NCBI RefSeq assembly: GCF_900110955.1
Contig: NZ_FOFR01000027.1
Span: 1-64,000 of the forward strand
Reading direction: 5' to 3'
DNA length: 64,000 nt
DNA from: Lentzea xinjiangensis
Lineage (GTDB): Bacteria; Actinomycetota; Actinomycetes; Mycobacteriales; Pseudonocardiaceae
The notes below the pieces were generated by a model. The model was not told the DNA's origin. It searched no databases and worked only from the letters and a program-made list of their open reading frames with translations. Each line of letters opens with the position of its first letter. Positions within the stretch are counted from its first letter, which is position 1. Shown here in pieces: positions 18,019 through 25,802 of the stretch. The position numbers were made by a program, and so were the translations under genes.

Positions 18019-18987
18019 GTGGATCTTCACGCCAGGCTGCTCGACCGGGTGTCCGGCACGGGCTACGAGCTGGACGACGCCCAGCTCGCTGCCGTCGCGC
18101 GGCTGGCGGAGCTGGGACAGCGGCGCCGCGGGGTCTACCTGCACGGGCCGGTCGGGCGGGGGAAGAGCTTCCTCGCGGACGCGCTCTTCGACGTCCTGCC
18201 GGTGCGGACCAAGCGGCGGGTGCACTTCCACGCGTTCTTCCAGGAGCTGCACGAGCGGATCTCGCAGCGGCTGCACCGGCGCGGCGCGGTCGCGAAGGCC
18301 GTGCGGGAGCTGCTCGGACGGGCCGAGGTGCTCGCGTTCGACGAGTTCCACCTGCACGACGTCGGCGACGCGATGCTGATGACCCGGCTGCTGGAGGAGC
18401 TCCGACAGCGGGAGGTGATGATCATCGCGACCTCCAACTACCCGCCGGACGGGCTGCTGCCCGACCCGCTCTACCACCACCTCTTCCTGCCGGGCATCGC
18501 GCTGGTCGAGCAGCTCATGGACACCGTCGAGCTCACCGGTGACGTCGACTACCGGCTCGTGCGCGGCCGCGCGAGGTCGCGGTTCGAGACCGGTGAGGTC
18601 CGCGCGCACGCCGAGGCACCGGGCGAGCCCGTGGTGCTCGACGTGGGCGGGCGGGCGATCACCGCGCTCGGAGTCGCGGGCGGCCAGGTCTGGTTCGACT
18701 TCGGCGACCTGTGCGCGACACCCACCTCGACGCGGGACTACCTGGCGCTCGCCGGCCGCTTCCGCGACTGGGTGATCATGAACGTGCCGCGGCTGCGGAC
18801 CGCCGACCGCGAGGCGCGGCAACGGTTCGCGAACGTCGTGGACGTCCTGGTCGACGCGGACGTGCGGCTGACGCTGGTGAGCGACCACCCGCTGCGCGAG
18901 ATCATCGGCGGTGAGATCGTCGGCGGTGAGCTCCGCGACCTCGCCCGCACCGCCAGCCGGCTGGAGCTGATCAACACGACCGGGTGA
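18019..18987 (+). CDS. zapE: ZapE/AFG1-type cell-division ATPase
   Basis: Protein of 322 residues of the AFG1-like AAA family. Walker A is GPVGRGKSFL (about residues 48-57) and Walker B is LAFDEFHLHD (about 111-120); sensor region IIATSNYPPDGLLPDPLYHHLF is the family signature. ZapE modulates Z-ring stability in proteobacteria, and AFG1 relatives act on membrane proteins; the role in actinomycetes is not established. Start is GTG. The next gene, an ion channel, begins about 60 bases later. Confidence 0.85.
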   Translation: MDLHARLLDRVSGTGYELDDAQLAAVARLAELGQRRRGVYLHGPVGRGKSFLADALFDVLPVRTKRRVHFHAFFQELHERISQRLHRRGAVAKAVRELLGRAEVLAFDEFHLHDVGDAMLMTRLLEELRQREVMIIATSNYPPDGLLPDPLYHHLFLPGIALVEQLMDTVELTGDVDYRLVRGRARSRFETGEVRAHAEAPGEPVVLDVGGRAITALGVAGGQVWFDFGDLCATPTSTRDYLALAGRFRDWVIMNVPRLRTADREARQRFANVVDVLVDADVRLTLVSDHPLREIIGGEIVGGELRDLARTASRLELINTTG

Positions 18988-19046
18988 ACAGTTGGACCAC
19001 CTCCACGGCCGATAGCTTGCACAACCCCTGTGCCAGGAGAGTGAAG

Positions 19047-19829
19047 ATGCTGCGCGCCCGCGTGGGCTCGGTTGTGGAGAGCAACCGGTTCCAGATGTTC
19101 ATCCTCGGCGTGATCGTGGTCAACGCGATCACGCTCGGTGCCGAGACGTCGACGGTCCTGCACGCGGGGTTCGGTCCCGTGCTGGCGGCGATCGACCACG
19201 TCGCGCTCGCGATCTTCGCGGTGGAGCTGGCCGCGCGGCTCTACGCGTCCGGCCGGAGGTTCTTCCGCGACCCGTGGAACGTCTTCGACCTCGTGGTCGT
19301 CGCCGTCGCGCTCATCCCGGCCGCGGGCCCGCTGGCGGTGCTGCGCAGCCTCCGGATCCTGCGCGCGCTGCGGCTCGTCGCGATGGTGCCGAGCATGCGC
19401 CGCGTCGTCACCGCGCTGGTGCGGTCGATCCCCGGGCTGGTCTCGCTGTCGGGCTTGCTGGTGCTGCTCGTCTACGTCGGCGGCGTGATCGCGAGCAACC
19501 TGTTCGGCGACACCGGCGACCCGCGCTTCTCCGGCCTGGGACCGACCCTGCTGACGCTGTTCCAGATCACCACCGGCGACGGCTGGTCCGACGTGATGCG
19601 CGACCTGATGGACGAGAAGCCGTTCGCCTGGGTCTTCTTCCTGATCTACTTGCTGGTCGGGTCGTTCACGATGCTCAACCTGTTCATCGCGGTGGTGTGC
19701 AGCGCGATGCAGGAGGAGATCACGCTGCCCGCCCAGCGCTCCGGCTCCCACGACGACCTGTTGCTGCGGGAGGTCATGGCGTTGCGGGACGAGGTGCGGG
19801 CACTGAGGTCCGCCGCCGTCGAGAGGTAG
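19047..19829 (+). CDS. single-domain voltage-gated cation channel (NaChBac-like)
   Basis: Protein of 260 residues with six predicted membrane helices. S4 is LRSLRILRALRLV with four gating arginines spaced by three (Arg100, 103, 106, 109). The pore loop is FQITTGDGWSDV, with acidic Asp178 and Asp182; S6 is FFLIYLLVGSFTMLNLFIAVV; a short coiled coil follows (LLREVMALRDEVRALRS). It forms a homotetramer in the membrane. The filter differs from the LESW type of bacterial sodium channels and has two acidic positions, so calcium or mixed conduction is possible. ATG 19047 is used because AGGAG lies seven bases upstream. Confidence 0.85.
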   Translation: MLRARVGSVVESNRFQMFILGVIVVNAITLGAETSTVLHAGFGPVLAAIDHVALAIFAVELAARLYASGRRFFRDPWNVFDLVVVAVALIPAAGPLAVLRSLRILRALRLVAMVPSMRRVVTALVRSIPGLVSLSGLLVLLVYVGGVIASNLFGDTGDPRFSGLGPTLLTLFQITTGDGWSDVMRDLMDEKPFAWVFFLIYLLVGSFTMLNLFIAVVCSAMQEEITLPAQRSGSHDDLLLREVMALRDEVRALRSAAVER

Positions 19830-19954
19830 TGCCGGAGCCGTCGTCACGACTTGGCCGTTGAGGTGGACCGCGGCCGTCCCCGATCATCCGGTCGGGCGCG
19901 GAAAACCCACGAAAGAGGTGACGCGGACCCGGTCGCGCGCACTAAGGCGTGCAA

Positions 19955-19971
19955 CCGGGAGCATCTCCCGG
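19955..19971 (+). other. short inverted repeat in 5' region of methyltransferase gene
   Basis: CCGGGAG-CAT-CTCCCGG, a 7-bp stem with a three-base loop, within the 258-bp region before the GPP methyltransferase gene. It may be an operator or a small transcript hairpin. No other feature was recognised in this gap. Confidence 0.3.
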
Positions 19972-20087
19972 GGTACCCGTTCGTGACCGAACCAAGCCTG
20001 AACGGTGGATCGCCGATTGGGCCGAATGCTGCAAAGGTCAATGCTGTTCGGCAGCGAGCATCACCACGAACAGGAGCCACTCAGGTC

Positions 20088-20942
20088 ATGGCGAGCCCCA
20101 CTGTGAAGCCGGTTCTGCGCACCGACTACCAGCGTTCCGTCGCGGACTACTGGAACAGGGAGAAGGACCCGGTCAACATCAAGCTCGGTGAGGTGGACGG
20201 GCTCTACCACCACCACTACGGGCTCGGGCAGTACGACCCGGCGGTGCTGGAGGCCCCCGCCGAGGTGCGCGACAAGGCGATCATCGCCGAGATGCACCGG
20301 CTGGAGACGGCACAGGCGGAGGTGCTGCTCGACGCGTTCGGCACCGTGCCCGCGGGCGGTCATCTGATGGACGGCGGTTCCGGCCGCGGCGGCACGAGCT
20401 TCATGGCCAACGCGCGGTTCGGCGTCCAGGTCGACGGCGTCAGCATCTCCGAGCAGCAGGTGGCGTTCGCCAACGAGCAGGCCAGGGAGCGCGGTGTCGC
20501 GGACCAGGTCCGGTTCCACTTCAAGAACATGCTCGACACCGGCTTCGAGACGGGCTCGTTCACCGGCATCTGGACCAACGAGACCACGATGTACGTGGAC
20601 CTCCAGCAGCTCTACGGCGAGTTCGCGCGGCTGATCGCGCCCGGTGGCCGGTACGTCTGCATCACCGGGTGCTACAACGACCTGACGGGCGGCCGTTCGC
20701 GCGCGGTGAGCCAGATCGACCAGCACTACATCTGCAACATCCACCCGCGCAGCGCGTACTTCAAGGCGCTGGCGGACAACGGGTTCGTGCCGATCAGCGT
20801 CATCGACCTCACGCCGGACACCATCCCGTACTGGGAGCTGCGGGCGAAGTCGTCGGTCGCGACCGGCATCGAGGACCCGTTCCTGACGGCGTACAAGGAA
20901 GGCAGCTTCCACTACCTGCTGATCGCGGCCGACAGGATCTGA
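20088..20942 (+). CDS. geranyl diphosphate 2-C-methyltransferase
   Basis: Protein of 284 residues, SAM-dependent. It matches GPP C-methyltransferases of the 2-methylisoborneol pathway: GLYHHHYGLGQYD near residue 40, motif I LMDGGSGRGGTSFMA, FHFKNMLDTGFETGSF, TNETTMYVDLQQLY, and a C-terminal SFHYLLIAADRI. It adds a methyl group to C2 of geranyl diphosphate to give 2-methyl-GPP. It overlaps the cyclase start by one base (TGATG), so the two are translationally coupled. ATG 20088 is used; upstream in-frame sequence is not conserved-looking. Confidence 0.9.
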   Translation: MASPTVKPVLRTDYQRSVADYWNREKDPVNIKLGEVDGLYHHHYGLGQYDPAVLEAPAEVRDKAIIAEMHRLETAQAEVLLDAFGTVPAGGHLMDGGSGRGGTSFMANARFGVQVDGVSISEQQVAFANEQARERGVADQVRFHFKNMLDTGFETGSFTGIWTNETTMYVDLQQLYGEFARLIAPGGRYVCITGCYNDLTGGRSRAVSQIDQHYICNIHPRSAYFKALADNGFVPISVIDLTPDTIPYWELRAKSSVATGIEDPFLTAYKEGSFHYLLIAADRI

Positions 20943-22024
20943 TGGAGATCGTGGCTGACATGAGAGGCCTCCTCTCCGGGCCGTCCGGGCTGGGCACCTC
21001 CGCTGCCCGGCTCGGGCGGCCCGAGGCCGTCACGGCGCCGCCGGAACCCGGCTACGCGGAACGCCCGTGGGGCGACGGCACGGCGCCGCCGTTGTACGTG
21101 CCGGTGGTCGAGCGGGAGGACGCCCTGCTGGCCGCCGCCGTGGACGAGCGCCTGGTCACCTGGGCGGGCGAGTGCGGGTTCGCGGAGCCGGAGCGGTTCC
21201 TGGGCGGCATGTTCGGCCGGCTCGCCGTGCTGACCCACGTGGACACCGACGACGTCGAGCAGCTGCTGATCGCCGCGAAGCTCAACGCGGCGTGGTGGGC
21301 GGCCGACGACCTCTACGCCGACAGCACCGAGATGGGTGCCGTCCCGGCCGAGCTCCCGCCCCGCCTGGCACTGGCGATGGCCGCGATGGACCCGGTCGCA
21401 CCCGCCGCCGAGTTCACCGTCGAGCTGGAGGAGGCGCTGGCCGCCGACCCGGTGCTCGTCGGCCTGCGGTCGGGCATGGCGCACCTCTCGTCGCGCAGCA
21501 CGCCGACCGTCGTGCAACGGGTCTGCTACTCGACGTTCGCGATGTTCGTGTCCTGGTCGGCTTACGCGGCGTGGCGGCACACCGGTGACTACCCGCCGGC
21601 GTGGCAGTACCTCGCGACCCGGCAGCACGACACCTTCTACACGTCGATGACGCTGATCGACGCCGTCGGCGGCTACGAGCTGCCCGCGCCGCTGTACTAC
21701 GACCCGCGCGTGCGGCAGCTGCTCACGGCGGCGGGCACGGCCTCGGTGATCGTGAACGACCTGGTGTCGGTGGAGAAGGACGCCGCCGACGAGAAGCCGG
21801 TCTGCAACATGGTGCTGCAGATCGCGGCCGACCGGAGGTGCTCGATCGCCGAGGCCACCGAGCGGACCGTGGAGCTGCACAACCAGCTGGTCCGCGACTT
21901 CGAGGCGGGGCACCGCCAGCTGCTCGCGATCCCGTCGCTGGAGCTGCACCGCTTCCTGAAGGGCACGAGGGCCTGGATGGGCGGCGGCTTCGAGTGGCAC
22001 ACCACGCACCCCCGCTACCGGTAG
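20942..22024 (+). CDS. 2-methylisoborneol synthase-like terpene cyclase
   Basis: Protein of 360 residues, class I terpene synthase fold. Metal motifs: DDLYADSTE (about residues 121-129) and the NSE-type NDLVSVEKD (about 275-283), with VGGYELPAPLYYDPRVR between and HRFLKGTRAW near the end, all in the order of 2-methylisoborneol synthases. The N-terminus keeps the GPSGLGTSAARL motif seen in those enzymes but lacks the long Pro/Ala-rich tail of the Streptomyces protein (about 440 residues). It cyclises the 2-methyl-GPP made by the preceding gene; 2-methylisoborneol is the likely product, 2-methylenebornane a possible one. It overlaps the convergent esterase gene by 10 bases. Confidence 0.82.
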   Translation: MEIVADMRGLLSGPSGLGTSAARLGRPEAVTAPPEPGYAERPWGDGTAPPLYVPVVEREDALLAAAVDERLVTWAGECGFAEPERFLGGMFGRLAVLTHVDTDDVEQLLIAAKLNAAWWAADDLYADSTEMGAVPAELPPRLALAMAAMDPVAPAAEFTVELEEALAADPVLVGLRSGMAHLSSRSTPTVVQRVCYSTFAMFVSWSAYAAWRHTGDYPPAWQYLATRQHDTFYTSMTLIDAVGGYELPAPLYYDPRVRQLLTAAGTASVIVNDLVSVEKDAADEKPVCNMVLQIAADRRCSIAEATERTVELHNQLVRDFEAGHRQLLAIPSLELHRFLKGTRAWMGGGFEWHTTHPRYR

Positions 22025-22905
22025 AGCACGCGCCCGAGCCACGCCATCCGCGCGGCTCGGGCGCGCTTCGACAGCGCCGCCTCCGGCACGAGCTGGTCGA
22101 ACCCGTGGCAGCCACCAGGCCACACGTGCAGCTCGGCGTCCCCGCCCACGCGCCACGTCCGGACCGCGTAGTCGACGGCCTCGTCGCGGAACAGGTCCGC
22201 GGAGCCCACGTCCACGTAAGCCGGTGGCAGACCGGAGAGATCGGTTGCTCGAGCGGGTGCGGCGTACGGTGAGACGTCCGGCCCGCCTCGCGCGTCACCG
22301 AGCAACGCCGTCCACCCGGTGATGTTCGACGCACGCACCCACGTGTTGCCGTCGGGGAACTCGTGGCTGGACGGGGTGTCACACCGGTCGTCGAGCATCG
22401 GGCACATCAGCAGCTGACCGCGCACGGCCGGTCCGCCGAGGTCGCGGGCCATCAGCGTCACCGCCGCCGCCAGCCCGCCGCCTGCCGAGGTGCCCGCGAC
22501 GACGGGGGAGCCGAAACCGTTGCGCGCCATCCACTCCAGGACGGTGAAGCAGTCGCGCACCGGCGCCGGGTGCGGGTGCTCGGGCGCCAGCCGGTACTCC
22601 GGCGACACGAGCACGACGCCCAGCTCGGTGACCCACTCCGCGAGCACGTGCAGGTCCGTGCGCCGGGTACCGGCGACCATGCCGCCACCGTGCAGGTGCA
22701 GGACCGGGGGACCGGACGCGCCGGCAGGCCGCAGCACGAGCACGGGCACGCCGTCGGCGTCGCTCTCGGCGAACGTCACCGCGCCGCCTCTGGCGAGCTC
22801 GGCGTCGGTGACGACCCGGCCGCCCGCGCGGACCACGGCGAGGTTCGAGGGCAGCACGGGCGGCAGGGTGAGGTCGACCGCGGCGGCGATCTCCGGATCG
22901 ATCAC
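22015..22905 (-). CDS. HSL-type alpha/beta hydrolase (esterase)
   Basis: Protein of 296 residues of the hormone-sensitive-lipase group: oxyanion motif LHLHGGGMVAG, nucleophile Ser in AGTSAGGGLAAA, acid Asp in PAYVDVGSADLFRDEA, His in GGCHGFD. No signal peptide, so it is cytosolic. Its GTG overlaps the stop of the permease gene by GTGA, making it the last gene of the LacI-linked transport operon. A plausible job is removing ester decorations from an imported glycan fragment. Substrate is unknown. Confidence 0.85.
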   Translation of the reverse strand: MIDPEIAAAVDLTLPPVLPSNLAVVRAGGRVVTDAELARGGAVTFAESDADGVPVLVLRPAGASGPPVLHLHGGGMVAGTRRTDLHVLAEWVTELGVVLVSPEYRLAPEHPHPAPVRDCFTVLEWMARNGFGSPVVAGTSAGGGLAAAVTLMARDLGGPAVRGQLLMCPMLDDRCDTPSSHEFPDGNTWVRASNITGWTALLGDARGGPDVSPYAAPARATDLSGLPPAYVDVGSADLFRDEAVDYAVRTWRVGGDAELHVWPGGCHGFDQLVPEAALSKRARAARMAWLGRVLYR

Positions 22906-23720
22906 CCCTTCACGCCCGTGTGCGCGAGACCCTCGATGAACTGCCGTTGCGCGAGCACGAACACCACCAGGACCGGCACCGCCGTCATCGTCGCCGCCGC
23001 CAGCTGGACGTTCCACATGGGACCACCGTAGATGTCGACGAACTGGGTCAGCGCCTGCGGCAGCGTGTACATGTCCGGGGTGGACAGGTACACGATCGGT
23101 TCCAGGTAGAGGTTCCACGAGTGCAGGAACGTGAAGATCGCGACCGCGCCCAGCGCGGGCCTGGCCAGCGGCAGCGCCACCCGGCAGAAGATCCCGGCGC
23201 GGCCCAGCCCGTCCATCCGCGCCGCCTCCTCGAGCTCCGGTGGCAGCGCGAGGAAGAACTGGCGCATGATGAAGATCGCCAGCACGCAGGGCGCGCCGAG
23301 GACCGGCACGATGATCAACGGCCAGTGCGTGTTGGTCAGCCCGAGCGACTGGAAGAACCGGAACAGCGGCACGATCGTCACCTCGCTCGGGATGAGCAGG
23401 CCGGTCAGCACCACCACGAACAGCGCGTTCTGACCGGGGAACCGGATGCGCGCGAACGCGTAGCCCGCCATCGCGGCGACGGCCATCGTGCCGGCCGTGA
23501 CGATCACCGCGATGTAGAGGCTGTTCCAGTACTGCTGACCGAACGGCTGCATCCGGAACACCTGCGAGTACGTCGAGAACGTCCACTCCGACGGCAGCAG
23601 CGACTCGGAGAAGATCTCGCTGATCGGTTTCATCGACGAGGTGACCATCCACCAGGTCGGGAACACGAACGGCACGCACAGCAGGCACAACAACCCGTAG
23701 AGCGCGACCTTACGACTCAT
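22902..23720 (-). CDS. sugar ABC transporter permease (MalG type)
   Basis: Protein of 272 residues with six membrane helices and the conserved cytoplasmic EAA loop (EEAARMDGLGRAGIFCRVAL) that docks the ATPase. N-terminus MSRKVALYGLLCLLCVPFVF is the first helix. It overlaps the other permease gene by 11 bases. No ATP-binding subunit is encoded nearby, as is usual for actinomycete CUT1 importers that share an MsiK-type ATPase. Confidence 0.9.
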   Translation of the reverse strand: MSRKVALYGLLCLLCVPFVFPTWWMVTSSMKPISEIFSESLLPSEWTFSTYSQVFRMQPFGQQYWNSLYIAVIVTAGTMAVAAMAGYAFARIRFPGQNALFVVVLTGLLIPSEVTIVPLFRFFQSLGLTNTHWPLIIVPVLGAPCVLAIFIMRQFFLALPPELEEAARMDGLGRAGIFCRVALPLARPALGAVAIFTFLHSWNLYLEPIVYLSTPDMYTLPQALTQFVDIYGGPMWNVQLAAATMTAVPVLVVFVLAQRQFIEGLAHTGVKG

Positions 23721-24597
23721 GCAGCACCCACCTCCGGCGCATCCGCCACTGCAACAGGGTCAGCGCGGCGACGATGACGAACAGCAGCACCGAGATCGTC
23801 GCGCCGTAGCCGAAGTGGTGGAACTGGAACGCCTGCTGGTACAGGTAGTAGATCAGCACGGTGGTCGACGTGCCGGGACCGCCCTGCGTGAGCACGGCGA
23901 TCTGCGCGAACACCTGCAACGAGCCGACGATCGTGATGATCGACGTGAGCAGGATCGTCGGGCTGATCAACGGGATCGTGATGCGTAGGAACCGCGTCCA
24001 CGGCCCGGCCCCGTCGATCTTCGCCGCCTCGTACAGCGACGCCGGCACCCCTTGCAGCGCCGCGAGGAACAGCACCATGTTGAGACCGGCGTTCTTGACC
24101 ACCTGGACGACGACCACCGACACCATCGCGGTGGTCTCGCCGCGCAGCCAGTTCGGGCCGTCCGCGCCGAAGAGCCCGAGCAGCCCGTTGACGCTGCCCT
24201 CCGGTTGCAGCATGAGCTGCCACACCAGCGTCCACGCCACCAGCGACACCAGCACGGGGGAGAAGAACAACGTGCGGAACAGGGTGGTGCCGCGCAGCTT
24301 CTGGTTGAGCAGCACCGCGAGCAACAGGGCCAGCGACAGGTTCAGCACCATCAGGCCGGTGGCGAACCAGGCCGTCGCCACCAGCGACTCACGCAGCTTC
24401 TCGTCCGCGAGCAGCCGTTCGTAGTTCTCCGTGCCGATGAACTCGAACGTCCCACCGAGCACGTTCCACTCGTTGAGGCTGTACCAGCCGACCATCCCCA
24501 ATGGGATCAGCACGAACGCGAGGCTGCCCAGCAGCGCGGGCGCGACGAACAGGTAGCCGACGAGGTTGTCGCGCCTGCGGTACGTCCAGAACGTCAC
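23710..24597 (-). CDS. sugar ABC transporter permease (MalF type)
   Basis: Protein of 295 residues. N-terminal helix VGYLFVAPALLGSLAFVLIP, several further helices and the EAA loop YEAAKIDGAGPWTRFLRITI. It is the partner of the MalG-type permease. The GTG start overlaps the stop of the solute-binding-protein gene (GTGA). Confidence 0.9.
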   Translation of the reverse strand: MTFWTYRRRDNLVGYLFVAPALLGSLAFVLIPLGMVGWYSLNEWNVLGGTFEFIGTENYERLLADEKLRESLVATAWFATGLMVLNLSLALLLAVLLNQKLRGTTLFRTLFFSPVLVSLVAWTLVWQLMLQPEGSVNGLLGLFGADGPNWLRGETTAMVSVVVVQVVKNAGLNMVLFLAALQGVPASLYEAAKIDGAGPWTRFLRITIPLISPTILLTSIITIVGSLQVFAQIAVLTQGGPGTSTTVLIYYLYQQAFQFHHFGYGATISVLLFVIVAALTLLQWRMRRRWVLHES

Positions 24598-25787
24598 GAC
24601 CGCTCCAGCAGCGGCTTGATCTTCGCGCACACCCCGTCGAGCACGCTGTCCACGTCGGCGTCCGGCTTCCACATCGGGTCCAGTGCGGCGCGGATCGTCT
24701 GGTTCAGCTCCTCCTGGCCCTGGTGGCTCGGCTTCACCACGCCCTTGCCGATGCCGTCGATCACGACCGACTGCAGCGCCTCGGGCTTGATGAGCGGGTT
24801 GCTCTTGGCGAGCGTCTCGGCGTTGAGCAGCGAGGAGCGCGCGGGCGGGAAGAACTGCGCGAGCTTGGCCGAGTTGGCCGCGTTGGTGAGGAAGCCGAGG
24901 AAGTCCGCGGCCGCCTCGGCGTTCTTGGAGCGCTTCAGCACGCCGACACCCGCCTGGCCGATCACCGCGTAGTCGCCCTTCGGGCCCTTCGGCAGCGGCA
25001 GCAGGGTCCAGCCGAACTTCGCGTCCTTCAGCGCTCCCGCGCGGGAGATCTGGCTGACCGCCATCGCGGCGTTGCCCGCGAAGAAGTCCACCGTCGTGCC
25101 GGGGCCGGGGATCGCCTTGGCCGTGAAGATCGCCCTGTGGATGAACGCCATCGCGTCCTTCATCTCCCGGCTCGCGAACCCGCACGACCTGCCGTCCTCG
25201 CTCCACGCGTTCGCGCCCCAGCCGCGCCAGATCGCGGACAGCACCGCCCAGTTCTGGTACTTGAAGTCCGGCAGCACCAGGTTCTTGCCCGCCGAGGCCG
25301 CAACCGCCTGCTCCCAGGTCGACGGTAGCTGTCCGACGAGGTCGGTGTTGACGAACAGCCCGAACGGCGAGGTGGAGAACGGGTAGGCGAACAGCTCGCC
25401 GTCCTTCTCCCACAGCTTCGTCGCCGACGGCACCAGCTCGCCGGCCTGTTCGATCTCGGCCTTGATCGGCGCGAGCGCACCGGAGGAGACGAAGTCCGGC
25501 GCCGACTCCTCCAGGATCCACGCGAGGTCGGGCGCGTTGCCGCCGGCGATCTGCGTGGTGAGCGTCGTGGTGTAGCCGTCGGCCGGGATCGAGTCGAACT
25601 TGATCTCGGTGACGTCCGGGTGCGCCGCCCGGTACTCGGCGGCGATCTCGTTGAGCAGCCCGAGATGCGCCTCGTTGGCGGTCCACACGGTCATGCGCAG
25701 CGTTTTCGGGCCGGACTGGGCCGTGGAGCCGCTGCACGCGGTGAGGGCGAGCAGTGCGGCGACGATCAACGCGGTAAGTCTCGACAT
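24594..25787 (-). CDS. extracellular sugar-binding lipoprotein
   Basis: Protein of 397 residues with a lipoprotein signal (MSRLTALIVAALLALTAC, cleavage before the Cys) followed by a type 1 extracellular solute-binding fold (LRMTVWTANEAHLGLLNEIA, AAHPDVTEIKFDSIPADGYT). It would deliver a carbohydrate to the two permeases encoded downstream. It lies 15 bases after the FAD-enzyme gene. The ligand cannot be read from the sequence. Confidence 0.9.
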   Translation of the reverse strand: MSRLTALIVAALLALTACSGSTAQSGPKTLRMTVWTANEAHLGLLNEIAAEYRAAHPDVTEIKFDSIPADGYTTTLTTQIAGGNAPDLAWILEESAPDFVSSGALAPIKAEIEQAGELVPSATKLWEKDGELFAYPFSTSPFGLFVNTDLVGQLPSTWEQAVAASAGKNLVLPDFKYQNWAVLSAIWRGWGANAWSEDGRSCGFASREMKDAMAFIHRAIFTAKAIPGPGTTVDFFAGNAAMAVSQISRAGALKDAKFGWTLLPLPKGPKGDYAVIGQAGVGVLKRSKNAEAAADFLGFLTNAANSAKLAQFFPPARSSLLNAETLAKSNPLIKPEALQSVVIDGIGKGVVKPSHQGQEELNQTIRAALDPMWKPDADVDSVLDGVCAKIKPLLERS

Positions 25788-25802
25788 CGTTGTCTCCCTG
25801 CG

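Noticed and set aside
19900-20087. A longer start for the GPP methyltransferase reaching to 19851
   Set aside because: The extra 79 residues do not look like protein of this family and the ATG at 20088 fits the homologous N-terminus.
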